Assembly: GCA_949752745.1 (NCBI GenBank)
Contig: OX457029.1
Span: forward strand, 44,068,500-44,132,499
From: Protula sp. h YS-2021
Lineage: Eukaryota; Annelida; Polychaeta; Sabellida; Serpulidae
Reading direction: 5' to 3'
Length of the DNA: 64,000 nucleotides
Every line of letters begins with the position of its first letter. The first letter of the stretch is position 1. The notes below the pieces were generated by a model that saw only the letters and a program-made list of their open reading frames with translations, had not been told where the DNA came from and did not search any database. A program made the translations under genes and the position numbers. Of the stretch, positions 50,768 through 61,889 are shown one piece after another.

Positions 50768-50768
<1 letters not shown>
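49880..50768. other. No recognisable gene
   Basis: AT-rich with (AATA)n near 50262-50312. No supported gene. Confidence 0.5.

Positions 50769-50846
<78 letters not shown>
50769..50846. repeat. (TG)n microsatellite, about 78 bp
   Basis: An uninterrupted TG dinucleotide run; gives a false Cys-Val frame. Confidence 0.97.
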
Positions 50847-50848
<2 letters not shown>

Positions 50849-51226
50849 GCCTACCCTTTCTCCACTTGCCTGTTTCAATGTGACATTTTTGGGCTGATTG
50901 GGACATAGCCAGCTAAGGGCTCTGCCACCTCATTAAGTAGAACTGTGCCTTTACAAACAACATGAAAAAAAAACTATCATGCAACGCGGAAGTCACGAAT
51001 TTTCGAAAGCGAGAGGCTACAGACAACTGTTACACAGACCCTAACCAGGAGAAGAACAATGTTATTTCTCCTCCCCCAGCTTGGTCACTGAAATCGAAAA
51101 CATTTCGAAAAAGTTACCCGGCCGGGTGTAAATATTTTCGAGTACAAAAAGAAACTTACCAGCTGACCAGGTCTATAAAATTTTTAAGTGAAAAAGAGAT
51201 ACTTAGAAGGCAGTTGTGCTTGCCCC

Positions 51227-52759
51227 TTTGGCGCTGGGCTGGCATTTTCATGCAAGAAAACAATTCAAATGGTTCAAAGTTTTACTTATAATTTGATAAT
51301 ATAGGTGTCATGTTATATGTCGCGTAACCAGCCTACATCGGGATCGTGAAATTCCACTTCTTCACCTCCGCAATAGATTTCAAGGTGCTCTGACAACATC
51401 AGCTCTTATTCCCGGAAGAAACAATCCGCGAATCAGCACAGAGACTGTTTTGCGACGTCCTCATGACGCAATTTCCGGTCAAACTGTACCAGTGCTGGAT
51501 AATCATAGACAGCGTCAATGGGCACAAAATCAGCCAAGCAGATGACTGCAACGTCAGAAGTGTCCCCACAGTGTCCCTCATTGTGTCCCCGCATTGTTGG
51601 CAGTGACGAGTCTTGTTTCCTGTTTTTCCGCAATCAACGATACCTTTAAAGGGTGTGAGAAAAAAGTGTTTCCTTAATTCAACCAAAATCCGAATGCAGT
51701 ATTTACATAATGACAATGGTCTTTCCTATGTGGGCGCTTGTCAGGATATTCTTCACGCAAACAACACCCAACGTTCTGCGGTATCCGCAGTTCTTTTCCG
51801 ACATGTATACTATTGAGCATTTGTAGGATATCCTCGATCGAAGACGTGCGAAACAGTATTAGTGCCGAAAGTACAATTTAGGCTCATCCGCACATCCCTG
51901 TACGGGTAAATGCCCCATAAACGCGCGAGTTGCGTGGAAGCGTTACACCCAACATTTTGAATGTATCCAAATCCAAATCTGTACGCGAAATTTGGGAAAT
52001 GAGTAAGAAATTCTGTAACCTTGTATCAACCAAAGTCACTACTCAGTAAGTACACCACAAGTACACAATAAGTACACTACTTTGTATGATTTATCTTTTC
52101 CACTGTTGCTTTTTTTTCGCTGTCCCTAAGTATATTTTCATTTTAGAGCAAGTGAAAAAAAACTCTTACCTTAATTGGGGTTTACGTGCATTGAGGAAAC
52201 TGATAAAGCATCGCACTGGAGTTCTGTTACTCCAGTTCAGGCAAATTCAATTCTAAGCAGTTACGTGCGAGAAATGATAGTATTTCTCCAGCACCGGTCT
52301 GATAAGCTATAACTAGCTTTTGTGTTACAAAAAGTAAACATAAACAAAGATATTACTGTTGCCAATTACAAGTATCAAATAACCATTCAGACGATAAAAT
52401 AGCATCTATTGAATATATTATAAAAGGCAATGGATTATATAATGCATTGTTGTAAGATTTGGGCAAATGCTGTAATCTGATTGGCCGATTCACAAGTCAA
52501 TATTTTCATCAGTGTTGACCGAAACGCAAATGCCCATGGATATTACTCCAGTTATTTGTACCCAAAATGCAACTTCAGTCATGTAACAAAGAGTGCATTG
52601 ACTTACTTGAAGTCAACAGGAAGATATTATTGACCAGTTACTAAATATATGAACATTTCTTACTAGTAAATAATAAGCAGCTACTGACTTCTTTTAGTCA
52701 ACAGGAGGTATTATTGGCCAGAAAGAAAATGGTGACCACAACAAAAGTCAACTAAACAA
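51227..52759 (+). repeat. Duplicated segment, copy 2 (empty site)
   Basis: Direct-orientation paralogue of 45058-47188, about 6.2 kb away. At 52125-52145 it reads CTAAGTATATTTTCATTTTAG without interruption, where copy 1 carries the pogo/Tigger-like insertion. Small indels elsewhere (for example around 51735-51900). Confidence 0.85.
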
Positions 52760-53980
52760 AATTAATATTTATTAATTATCATATAAGAAGAAAAGCTACA
52801 CATCTTTATTTTAAATTTATGTTAAATATATAATGGGTTATTTAAGTTTATAAATTGTAAACGTATCGCCAGTCTGATGACTTTTTGCATGTTACAGACC
52901 TATTGCCGCTTGCTTATGTAAATTCATCAAATTACGTTCTCTTTTGCAATCACTATTGTTTCAGTCATTTTTCTTTTTTAAATATCTTAGCAAGCAAATG
53001 AAATTCACGGAAAAACTGTTGGTTAAAACTTTTCCTCAATCAACCATTATCTCGGGGCGTTTCAGTGGCAATCGCAGAAGTGATTTTTCAATTATACGCT
53101 CGTCTTTTTAATGCAATCTGTCGTGCATGTTTATACGGAACGTTTTCACACCGGCTGTAAAGAAACAATAGGATTCCACATTTGTGTAAGGATGATTAGA
53201 TACGAACGTCACTCTATTATAAAAACATCCAATGCCTCGGTGGAATAAAGGATTGCTGTTTGATACCGTTTTAACAATCACTGGAGTTATCCATTCCCTA
53301 ACAACACGGCTGGATAAAGCAGAGATTAGGGTGGTTTGCGCGGGTAGGGCGCGGGGTGGGCGTCACAGTGGCTTGAAAAGATGTAAGAAAAAAACAGTTT
53401 CAACCTTCAACGCCCTTCTCCTCTTATCCCTACCCCCGCCCACAACCCCCATTTCCCTTCCTGAACCACTATTCGACCACGCTACGGAGTACTGACCTAC
53501 CTGTGACTACAGAGAAACAATCGTGTTTTTATGAAAAGGGCCCTTTTTCAACTGCTGGATTCCTTTCTAGCTCTAGGACACATTCAAGTAACAATAAGAG
53601 CCCTGGTTTATACTCAGTTATAACACATTATACTGTAAATTTATTTTTTCCTATTTTTTTCTTTTTCCCCCATTCCATTTGCTTTATTTAGAGATTTTGT
53701 ATTGTCTAGATAAATTTCGCACTCACAGAGGAGGATAGAGCTTTGATGAAACCTCTTATTGGCTATGAATGAGATAAGATGAAAGCTTTATATACATTAG
53801 TTCACTCGATTTCTCTGCGTGATAATGCTTAAAGTCCTTTCTTTATTTGGAATCCACTCTCACAGTGCTCTAGTGAAGTCCGCTCTCGATTCAAGGATTT
53901 CTTACGATTCATCCCATGTACAACACTTGGCAAATCTAAGACTTGCAAAGAGTATATTGAAGTTATACGTGACGCATGTT
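52760..53980. other. No recognisable gene
   Basis: AT-rich with a C-rich patch near 53430. The 87-codon frame at 53232-53495 is not recognised. Confidence 0.45.
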
Positions 53981-54290
53981 TCAGACCTTTTTTCTCTTTA
54001 CAGGTCGGCCATTTTGTCTTTACTACTCCTCTAGCCTTACTGGCCCTGGGGCCAATTTCGCACATACATTCGCACATACATAGTATATAATCTGGCGTTG
54101 TGCACTTCACTTTTTTTCGCCTTTGTTTTCATTTTCAGACCTTTTTTTCTCTTTACAGGTCCGTCATTTTGTCTTTACTACTCCTGTGGCCGTACTGGCC
54201 CTGTGGCCACCAAATTTCGCACCTACATGGTATATAATCTGAAGTTGTGCACTTCACACTTTGTTTTCGCCTTTGTTTTCATTTTCATGA
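53981..54290. repeat. About 155-bp tandem duplication, two copies
   Basis: Copies at about 53981-54135 and 54136-54290 share TTTCAGACCTTTTTTCTC, CATTTTGTCTTTACTACTCC, ATGGTATATAATCTG-like and GTTGTGCACTTCAC blocks. Each carries TTTTCTCTTTACAG|GTC, which looks like a splice acceptor. Confidence 0.8.
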
Positions 54291-54585
54291 TCAAAACGCT
54301 AAGCAAGAAAAAAACAATATTTTAATCACCAAAAGCGACGCGTGAGGGCTGCAGCAGCATTTGCACAAGCATATGCCAACAGCCACACCTTGTATCACAT
54401 AAATGATGTGCGCTTTTTGCTACTGGCATTGACAGAGATTTTGCAGGGTGAACAACCGGTTGTTACTGAAGAAAACAAGCTCAAACCACTTTTTAAATTG
54501 GCGAATCCAAGAGGGAGGGCCAGTATTTTCAAAGCGAGCATTAGGGCAAATGTACCACGTATATGAAATGAGGGGGGGGGGGGGG

Positions 54586-55036
54586 AATTACGAAAGACCG
54601 ATAGTGCCAGGTTTTTTGTTGGTGTCACCACCGACGACGCTGTCTCTGAATTTCATTGTAAGAGCAGAAGTCGTCGGACTTAGTATCTGCTAGTATCTAT
54701 TAAGCATGTTAGCGTCGGTGATATCTGATATGTCAGTGTTATCTCATAAAACACTTTGCAGCTATCTCCAACAATGTTTTGGATTTATCTACGACGTGTA
54801 AAGGCTAGTAAAGTGACATCCTAATTATTTCCCAAAATTAAATTTTTTCGATCGAATGTGTATTTGTTTGGTTTGTTAGAAAAAATCAAAACATCTGCGC
54901 AGCTTCGCATTTGTAAAAAAAAATCGGAGACCAGTTTTGTAACTCCCAAGATTTCCGTTCTATCAACGAAATTCAGAGATAGCGTCTTTGCTGATAACAC
55001 CAACGAAAACCTGGCACTACCGGTCTTTCGTAGGTA
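54586..55036. mobile_element. TIR element with about 90-bp inverted ends (451 bp)
   Basis: The left end (54586-54680) begins TTACGAAAGACCGATAGTGC and the right end (54948-55036) is its inverted counterpart (complement TACGAAAGACCGGTAGTGCC). Both include a CTGTCTCTGAATTTC/CTATCTCTGAATTTC block. The left end sits against a poly-G run. No transposase frame. Confidence 0.75.
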
Positions 55037-56298
55037 ACAAACTAAGACTGCATTTGTGAATGAGTTCTGATTTTGATAAATAAATTCAGAAATGATATGA
55101 GAAGTAAATTTATTTTAGTGTGGATTCGAAAAATGTGATTTCTTCACCAAGACATTGTATAATCCGCTAGTAGGTAGAAAACAGTTTAGACTGTTATGCA
55201 AAACAGCAAAATAGATTTACACTGAAAAGAATGGTTGATTTGTTTGTCACCAAATTTATCAACTCTTTTCAAAATTTCTACATGGTAACTTTGACACAGG
55301 CTCTTTTAAACAAAACAAATTTCAGACACTGTTGCTCAAATTGCTCAACAAAATGCAACTGAAAAAAGGTGTCATGTTTTTATCGTTCATCGAATTTCTG
55401 CAGTCCCACTTGTGCAGTTTCACTTAGTAACATGTGTCGATGCTGTCCTCATCCAACACCATTCCGATTTCATGGAGGCATCTAATGACTATTTTACACT
55501 TATAGGGCTTTTTGTCTTTCCGGGTGTTTCCACAGTGGCCGCACTGGGAAATCGATCACAGAGTGGCGTTATCCTGATGCGCCGATCCTGATGAGAAGTG
55601 AGCATGACATTTCGAGGTCTATCCTGGATCCGAAGTGTAAAACTAAGGACATTGAAGAACCAGCCTGCAAAGTACCTATGGCTTGGTACCAACAGATTGT
55701 GAAAGCGCTCGTTCCACTGAAGCGCTACGTACAAAAATGCTGCCTACACGTAACAAAGCTCAACACATTTCATGATGACCAACTGTTGCCTGTTTTGTTG
55801 ATCTACGAATATTACAGAAAACAAGGATTACCCTTTTGTCAAATTTGGAGTTTTAAAGGTTTACGAAGAGGTCTCTTTTTTACTTAAAGTAGCGTGTTAA
55901 ATATATATTTATGTGCTGCCCTAAAATAATACCCCAAGAACGGCCGTGGCCCATTTTTTTAGAGAGGACCTTGAGAATAAATCTGGTATCGTGTTGTTGT
56001 TGCATTTTGCGTAAATATAGACTTTTGGATACGGATTCTCGATGTGCTTAGAAAGGAAAATTTATTTGTTAAATAAATTATAATGCTGGTGAATACATAA
56101 ATAAATTTTCTTTATTTTTAGCAAATATGGCTATTGTAAAGTGTATGTGGTTTGTGTTGTTGAAAAAGGACCATGTCACCATTGTTTTCTCAGCTCCAAT
56201 ACTGCACTCGCTCGGACGCGAAGTATTTAAATGTGCGGTAGTTGTTTTTTACCTCCTTTTATAGATTTGGCGTTGGTATTTTCCATTTGGAATGCGTT
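55037..56298 (+). other. Unassigned segment with a 98-codon open frame
   Basis: The frame at 55591-55887 (starting MRSEHDISRSILDPKCKTKD) has average composition and is preceded by TTTTACACTTATAG, which could be a splice acceptor. I recognise no family, and no partner exons were found. It could be an exon of an unseen gene or chance. The rest of the segment is AT-rich and featureless. Confidence 0.25.
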
Positions 56299-56748
56299 TG
56301 TTAACACTCGACAAGCCTTTGGCTTGCAAGGGTTATATGAATTTGTGCGAGCAAAATTCGTCCTTTTTTTTCTTCTTGACACTTTTTCCGATTTTTTGTG
56401 TCTTCTTCTTCTCTGACACTATGGGCCCTACGACCATGAAACTTGGGACTTATGAAGAGCTTGATCTGAACATGTGCATGTCACTTTTTATTTTCGTCTT
56501 TGATTTCGTTTTCTATGTTAAAACGCCATGTGAAAAGAGTGTATTTTTGCCAGCACAGAATACACATTTGCTCAATGAGCTTTGTGCGAGCTCTCACTGC
56601 GTAAATAGGTAACAAGGCGTATGCCTGATCAGTCAATAAAACCTTAAGTCAACAACAACCAAACACTACTCGGCTTATAAGACGTATTCAAGCTGTGTTG
56701 TTTGCATTATATTATTCAAGAAATAACCCATTGAAGGAAGTATTTACT
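56299..56748 (+). repeat. Repeat family B copy, plus orientation
   Basis: Begins near CTCGACAAGCCTTTGGCTTG and ends at CCCATTGAAGGAAGTATTTA, matching the reverse complement of 6450-5950. It contains the 107-codon frame at 56292-56612 with the LNMCMSLFIFVFDFVF core. The family sequence stops exactly where the Polinton-like polymerase relic begins. Confidence 0.8.
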
Positions 56749-57950
56749 GCAGTTTTATACAATGGATTAGAGAGCGACATCATTCACATAAAACATCCAA
56801 AAGGAGGAGTTCAGTCAAGAATTAGATACGTGGATTCGGAACACTTCATGCTACACAAATGGTGTGTTATTCAGATTTGGAATTAAGATGAACTCTGTTG
56901 TGTCAGATCATTGGTCACGGCTAAGGCTCAGATTGACGAGCGTAGTCAATGTAACATCATCCAGTTAGGAAGAGGTATTCAAGCAACTGTGGCTAGAGAA
57001 CTTCATCTCCTGGCTGATGTACCTGTAGTCATATGTAGAATACATGAAAGTAAGCGTGTTATCTGGATATGAAACACATGTTATATCGAAACAGCATGTT
57101 ATGGTACTTTATATGCTGTTCATATACCCGCAAGACAGCCATTATGATGTTCATCACCTGTATGCCTGCCTTTCTAAACAGAAGCTATGATAGCCCTCAG
57201 TGTCAGAAAGGCTACAGCAATAAAGTCCAACATATGCGTGATAACCCTTCTAGATGTTGCAAACGGATTCATGAGCAGAGTGTTAACGGCTGGATGTCAT
57301 GTGACGACTTCAATCGTTAGTTTCAATGAGACTACTGTGACTTCAGTACATCTAAGAGAGGACTAGCAACATGTAATACATGTTGCAAATGTAACGAATG
57401 CAGGAAGCTTATTAATGCGCGTATGTCAGAAAAGATACATTCTGTGGAGATGTATACTGTAAAAATTGTCAAGTTTTTTCCCTGTGGAACACCAATGCTA
57501 AATGTTACCAGTTCTGACGGACAAAATACCTATACGTAATGAACTAGACATCCAGTCCCCACGAAAACAGATGAGGATGGAATAACATATATTCTTTGAC
57601 TGTGTCTGTATTCAAGATGTTATGGCTCAATGTGAAGGAAGTTACAAACCTACACTTCCACGCATACATGCTCCATCTGCCAGAAATTATACTTCGAGCA
57701 TGTACCAAATCTTCGCTTCGTTCAGAAAGTATGTATACTCTCTATGAATGACAACATAGACTCGCACAGTATGTGTAAAAGATGCGGTAAGAATATTTAG
57801 TGGCTTTGACAACACAGACAGATTTTGCAAATGGCTTCTTAAGGAATATTTTTGGCGCTACAGTAATACCAACGATCAAACAGCCAAAATTGTGCTTGAT
57901 CAGAGAGTGATTGTTGGAGATTTCAAGAAAATAAATGATATTTAAACATG
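56749..57950 (+). pseudogene. Polinton/Maverick-type DNA polymerase B relic
   Basis: Conceptual pieces, in order, resemble the N-terminal half of the protein-primed family-B DNA polymerase of Polinton/Maverick elements: DELCCVRSLVTAKAQIDER (56887-56943), QLGRGIQATVARELHLLADV, a zinc-ribbon-like run with CQKGYSNKVQHMRDNPSRCC (57200-57259), CNTCCKCNECRKL and VYCKNCQ, then HIFFDCVCIQDVMAQC (start of the 3'-5' exonuclease domain; FDxE-type motif altered), MCKRCGKN, and GFDNTDRFCKWLL. Stops and at least four frameshifts break it, and the polymerase palm is absent. It is an old fragment, not a working replication gene. No Polinton integrase, capsid or ATPase gene is visible nearby. Confidence 0.65.
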
Positions 57951-59440
57951 ACTATGAATTGTGTGTTTTTTATATTCTTCAATTGAAGAACCGTCGATCC
58001 CATACATTTTTGGGATAAAAGTTTGCAATGGAAACAGCTTTAAAAATAATATATGCGACTTTCTACAGGCACGTCCATTGATAAATATTAGAATTTGTTG
58101 TTGCAGTTTTATGCATTGTAGTGTGGAAAGTTGCAGGTATATTAATGTAATACTTTTTATAAGAAGGTAAATGACTCATAAAGGTGTGAGCTATATTATG
58201 CTGTATGTGGTGTGTTCAGAGATGTCTGATTAACATGTATATTAATCGAGGAGATATTAGATTCCTGTGTAGCTCACTTGTGTTTCCTTGATTCTTTTGC
58301 TTGATGTTAAGTCGATTGGGTGTATCTAATAAAACAAATAATATATGCGTTTCTATATTTCATTTGATAATTACACAAACTCTTGCAGATGTGTGTAAAA
58401 TATCCCTCAATCAATTCTCCAACAGAATTAGAGAATTTTTCAAAGTGAAGAGCAATGTATATCACATGCTATGTGACATGAAAATTTCTTATTCTCTCTT
58501 CAAATGTATCACACTCTACTTTTCTAGGCTATATCATACCAATATCATTCATAAAGATGGCTTCAATTCATGAGTAATCCTAAAGAAAACTTCTGGCAGA
58601 AGAAAAACAGAAAGCTTTCCATGCTTTCGAACATATTTCCAAATAAATATATAGCCAACATAAGCCCATACCTATACCTTGGTAGTCTTACATTTATTTT
58701 CATACATGAAAAGTAAAAATACCCTGGCAATATGGCCATTATTTGCGAGGTCATAAAAAGTATCAAATGACGATGAATACCTAGCTAATCAAATCTGTGT
58801 AATAGATCACATGATCTAAACATCCGTCACAAGAAAACAACATGACTCAACCCATGTGACGTCATATCAAAACAGGAAATCACCGAATTCCCCGACCACA
58901 TCCTGACCATTCCAGGATTTCCGTCCTTATACATCATACAACCTTAAAACAGCACGCATCATCTTCCATTTTTATCTCCATATCATCCACAATCGTATTT
59001 TAATAAGTATATATAGAAAAACTATAGAAAACTCCAGGAAATGAGAAAGAATCCCTGGGAATACCCTGTGTTCTCTCTCTGATCTATACAGACATACTTT
59101 ACTATTGGCAACAATATAACTACAGTACGTGGTGTAAAATTGGGTCATGTTGTACCGGTCAAAATTTCGTGAAAAACATTTTACTCTTTGATTCATCTCC
59201 ATTTCTAGATGCAAGCTGTCTTTTGTCCTTCAGTGTATATCAAAAATAGATGAAGGACCTTGATCAGTCAGAACACGCAAACCTTAAAAGAACATCAGAC
59301 AGGTGTAGAGGCCGTGTCGATATATTCTTTGGACTAGAGCTGTGTTTAATGGCACATATCGCCATATAATATCACTTCTTTCATCTGAGCAACCAGAAAC
59401 CTTGAATTTTGGGTACACATTTAGACACGGATGTATACTT
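57951..59440. other. No recognisable gene
   Basis: AT-rich. Short frames only. It may include further, unreadable remains of the Polinton-type element. Confidence 0.4.
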
Positions 59441-59447
59441 TGAAGTA

Positions 59448-59450
59448 CAG

Positions 59451-59524
<74 letters not shown>
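59448..59524. repeat. (AT)n microsatellite
   Basis: About 77 bases of uninterrupted AT. Confidence 0.97.
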
Positions 59525-59531
<7 letters not shown>

Positions 59532-59533
59532 CT

Positions 59534-59660
59534 TATATCTATCGATCTATCTGTCTATCTATCTGTCTATCTATCTGTCTATTTATCTGCCTAAATATTT
59601 GTCTTTTATCTATCCAGCTATATGTAAATCAATCAGTCTATCTATCTATCTATCTATCTT
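59534..59660. repeat. (TATC)n/(TGTC) imperfect tetranucleotide repeat
   Basis: CTATCTATCTGT-type units run from about 59534 to 59585 and again from 59636 to 59660, with degenerate sequence between. Confidence 0.85.
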
Positions 59661-60185
59661 TACATCTTTCTACCCTGCGAAGTATGATGGCATTTTTCAC
59701 AGAGTGCAAAATTTATGTAACGGAAAGATGCAGCAGCAGAATTTTTCCGTGTGACTGTTCCTTATAGCATAATGTTAGTGGAGTGCCTGAACACATTGGT
59801 GTGTCAAAGTAACGTCATCTCTTTGAGTCACTGTTATGTACAAGAGATAAAAGAGGCATGGCGGATTAATTGGTGTTTTAGTATGGAAAGTAATTTAACG
59901 CTTCGGCAGATCATTACTGTGTCGGAAGCCCAAATTAAACAGTACATTCTAAGCAGACTGCTGTTAGCGTAACGCATTGCCATGACTTGCAGTAAACAAT
60001 TGCTTACATGAATATATTTGTCTTAGTATTCTCTGGTCATGTATCAGGTAAGCCAAGTACACCTTACGAGCATCGACGTAACGACCATGTGCTAGATAGG
60101 GCAATGACATTCCTGGTGACCATGACCTGCTGTATTGAATATTGGTAGTATTGTGTTTAGAGCGTTTGGAGTAGTAATCTAATAG
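59661..60185. other. No recognisable gene
   Basis: Short frames only (for example 59751-59972), none recognised. Confidence 0.45.
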
Positions 60186-60860
60186 TTATTGTTAACTCTT
60201 GACAAGCTGTTAGCTTGCAAGGGTTATGTGAAGTTGTGCGAGCAGCTGTTTGTCCTTTTTTTCTTCTTGACAGTTTTCCGATTATTTGTGTCTTCTTCTC
60301 CTCTGACACTATGGACCGTAGAACCATGAAACTTGGGACTTATGAAGAGCTTGATCTGAACATGTGCATGTCACTTTTTATTTTCGTCTTTGATTTCGTT
60401 TTCTTTGTTAAAACGCCATATGAAAAGAGTGTAATTTTGCAAGTAAATGCGAAGCATTTGACGTGCAGCACAGAACACCACACAGTTGCACAGCTTTGCT
60501 CGAGGTCTCGCAGCGTATGCCCGAACAGTCAATAAAACCTTAAGTCAACAAAAACCAAACACTGCTCGCCTTATAAGACGTATTCAAGCTGTGTTGTTTG
60601 CTATTAGATTTAGCTGGTATTAAGATATCAACCTATGCAGTTTTTTTCTTGACAGTGCTCTGATTTTTTAGAATATTATAAGGGCATGCATGCTGTGCCA
60701 TAAGCTCTGTACATAGTTGTATAAAACGCTGTATGCATGTTGTAAAGTACTTTATATTATTCAAGAAATAATCCATTGAAGGAAATATTTTTGCGTTTTA
60801 ATTTTTGTCAAGTGTTTAACATTTCGCTAGCAAAATGCGGTTCTAGTTTTAAATTGATCT
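60186..60860 (+). repeat. Repeat family B copy, plus orientation
   Basis: Runs from CTCTTGACAAGCTGTTAGCT to ATTTCGCTAGCAAAATGCGG. Compared with other copies it has about 150 extra bases at roughly 60600-60750, interrupting the TTGTTTGC...TATTATTCAAG junction. It contains the 106-codon frame at 60215-60535, which keeps the LNMCMSLFIFVFDFVF core but has a different C-terminus. Confidence 0.8.
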
Positions 60861-61061
60861 TGGTATTTCGTTTTTTATTCATATATGCTAGCATTTAATT
60901 GGAATTCAAGATGAACAACTTTCGGCTTGCCTAATTTTGATTTTATTATGAAGACCAGTTTTACTAAAGTGAAAATATTGAAATGCAAATGACAATGGCT
61001 GATTTTAATAGGTATTATCTCCATTTTATTTATGCCTGTTATAGCTTATTATTACTATATA

Positions 61062-61885
61062 CAGTAAAACCTGAAGTCCGAACAACCTCGATAAACCAGA
61101 CAATTGGCTATACCGTACAATTTTGTCCGTCCCTTTCTAACTTCCATTTATTTTCATAATAAAGAAATCTCACTTCACCTGACATCTCACTATTCCGAAC
61201 ACGGGATACGCGGAGTGGTACCAAATTCAGGCTTTACTGTATAAAGAACCAAATAAAGAACCCCAATATACCGGACGCTTTATTTGGTCAAAAATTGGAC
61301 AGAAATATTACAAGCCTTGGATACGAATCTAAGAACATATTTAATTAACATGGATAAAACTGGATTGGGGGGAATCAAGAGCTTTAGCGATTGTTTGGGG
61401 TCATGGCTTTGAATGGTTCATATGTGGCATTAGCTAAATCCGAAGTGTCTGAAAAACCTCTATAGAATCTGAATATACCGAAAGTACTTAAAGTGCTTGA
61501 TAAATTAGGTAAATTTGATCAAAAATACTCCATTAAAACAAGTTACATTTTAATGCCTCGGTGTTTTACAAAACACAATAAGTTCCATGGGGGAGGGGGT
61601 GCAGAGATATTTCCACCGAGTAAGGCAGAAATCTGGGGAGGAGCGGGGCTTTTTCCTGCACTTAGCAAAAGGTGGTATATTTTCTCATGGGGCATTTTTT
61701 TAAGTGGGGACATTCTTGACCCTTCCAAACAAGTCATGCTTGATGCCACTTAATTGTCTTTGTGGAAAATTGAAGTGTGAAGTGAACAATTTCTTTGTAC
61801 ACGAAAATATTGGAAAATAACGGAAAATGAGGGACCCTTTAATATATCGGACATCTCGTTAGACCGGTGTATTGAAATTTTACTG
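61062..61885. mobile_element. pogo/Tigger-like non-autonomous element (824 bp)
   Basis: The left end CAGTAAAACCTGAAGTCCG and right end (complement CAGTAAAATTTCAATACACC) are flanked by TA on both sides (61060-61061 and 61886-61887). An internal inverted end (CAGGCTTTACTG-TA, 61228-61241) delimits a 178-bp left module, the same architecture as 45908-46564. CCGGAC and GACAT(C)TC motifs recur. No transposase frame. Confidence 0.75.
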
Positions 61886-61889
61886 TATA

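Noticed and set aside
50962..51291. 109-codon plus-strand frame as a gene
   Set aside because: No recognisable domain; its 3' part runs into the duplicated segment, whose other copy does not preserve the frame.
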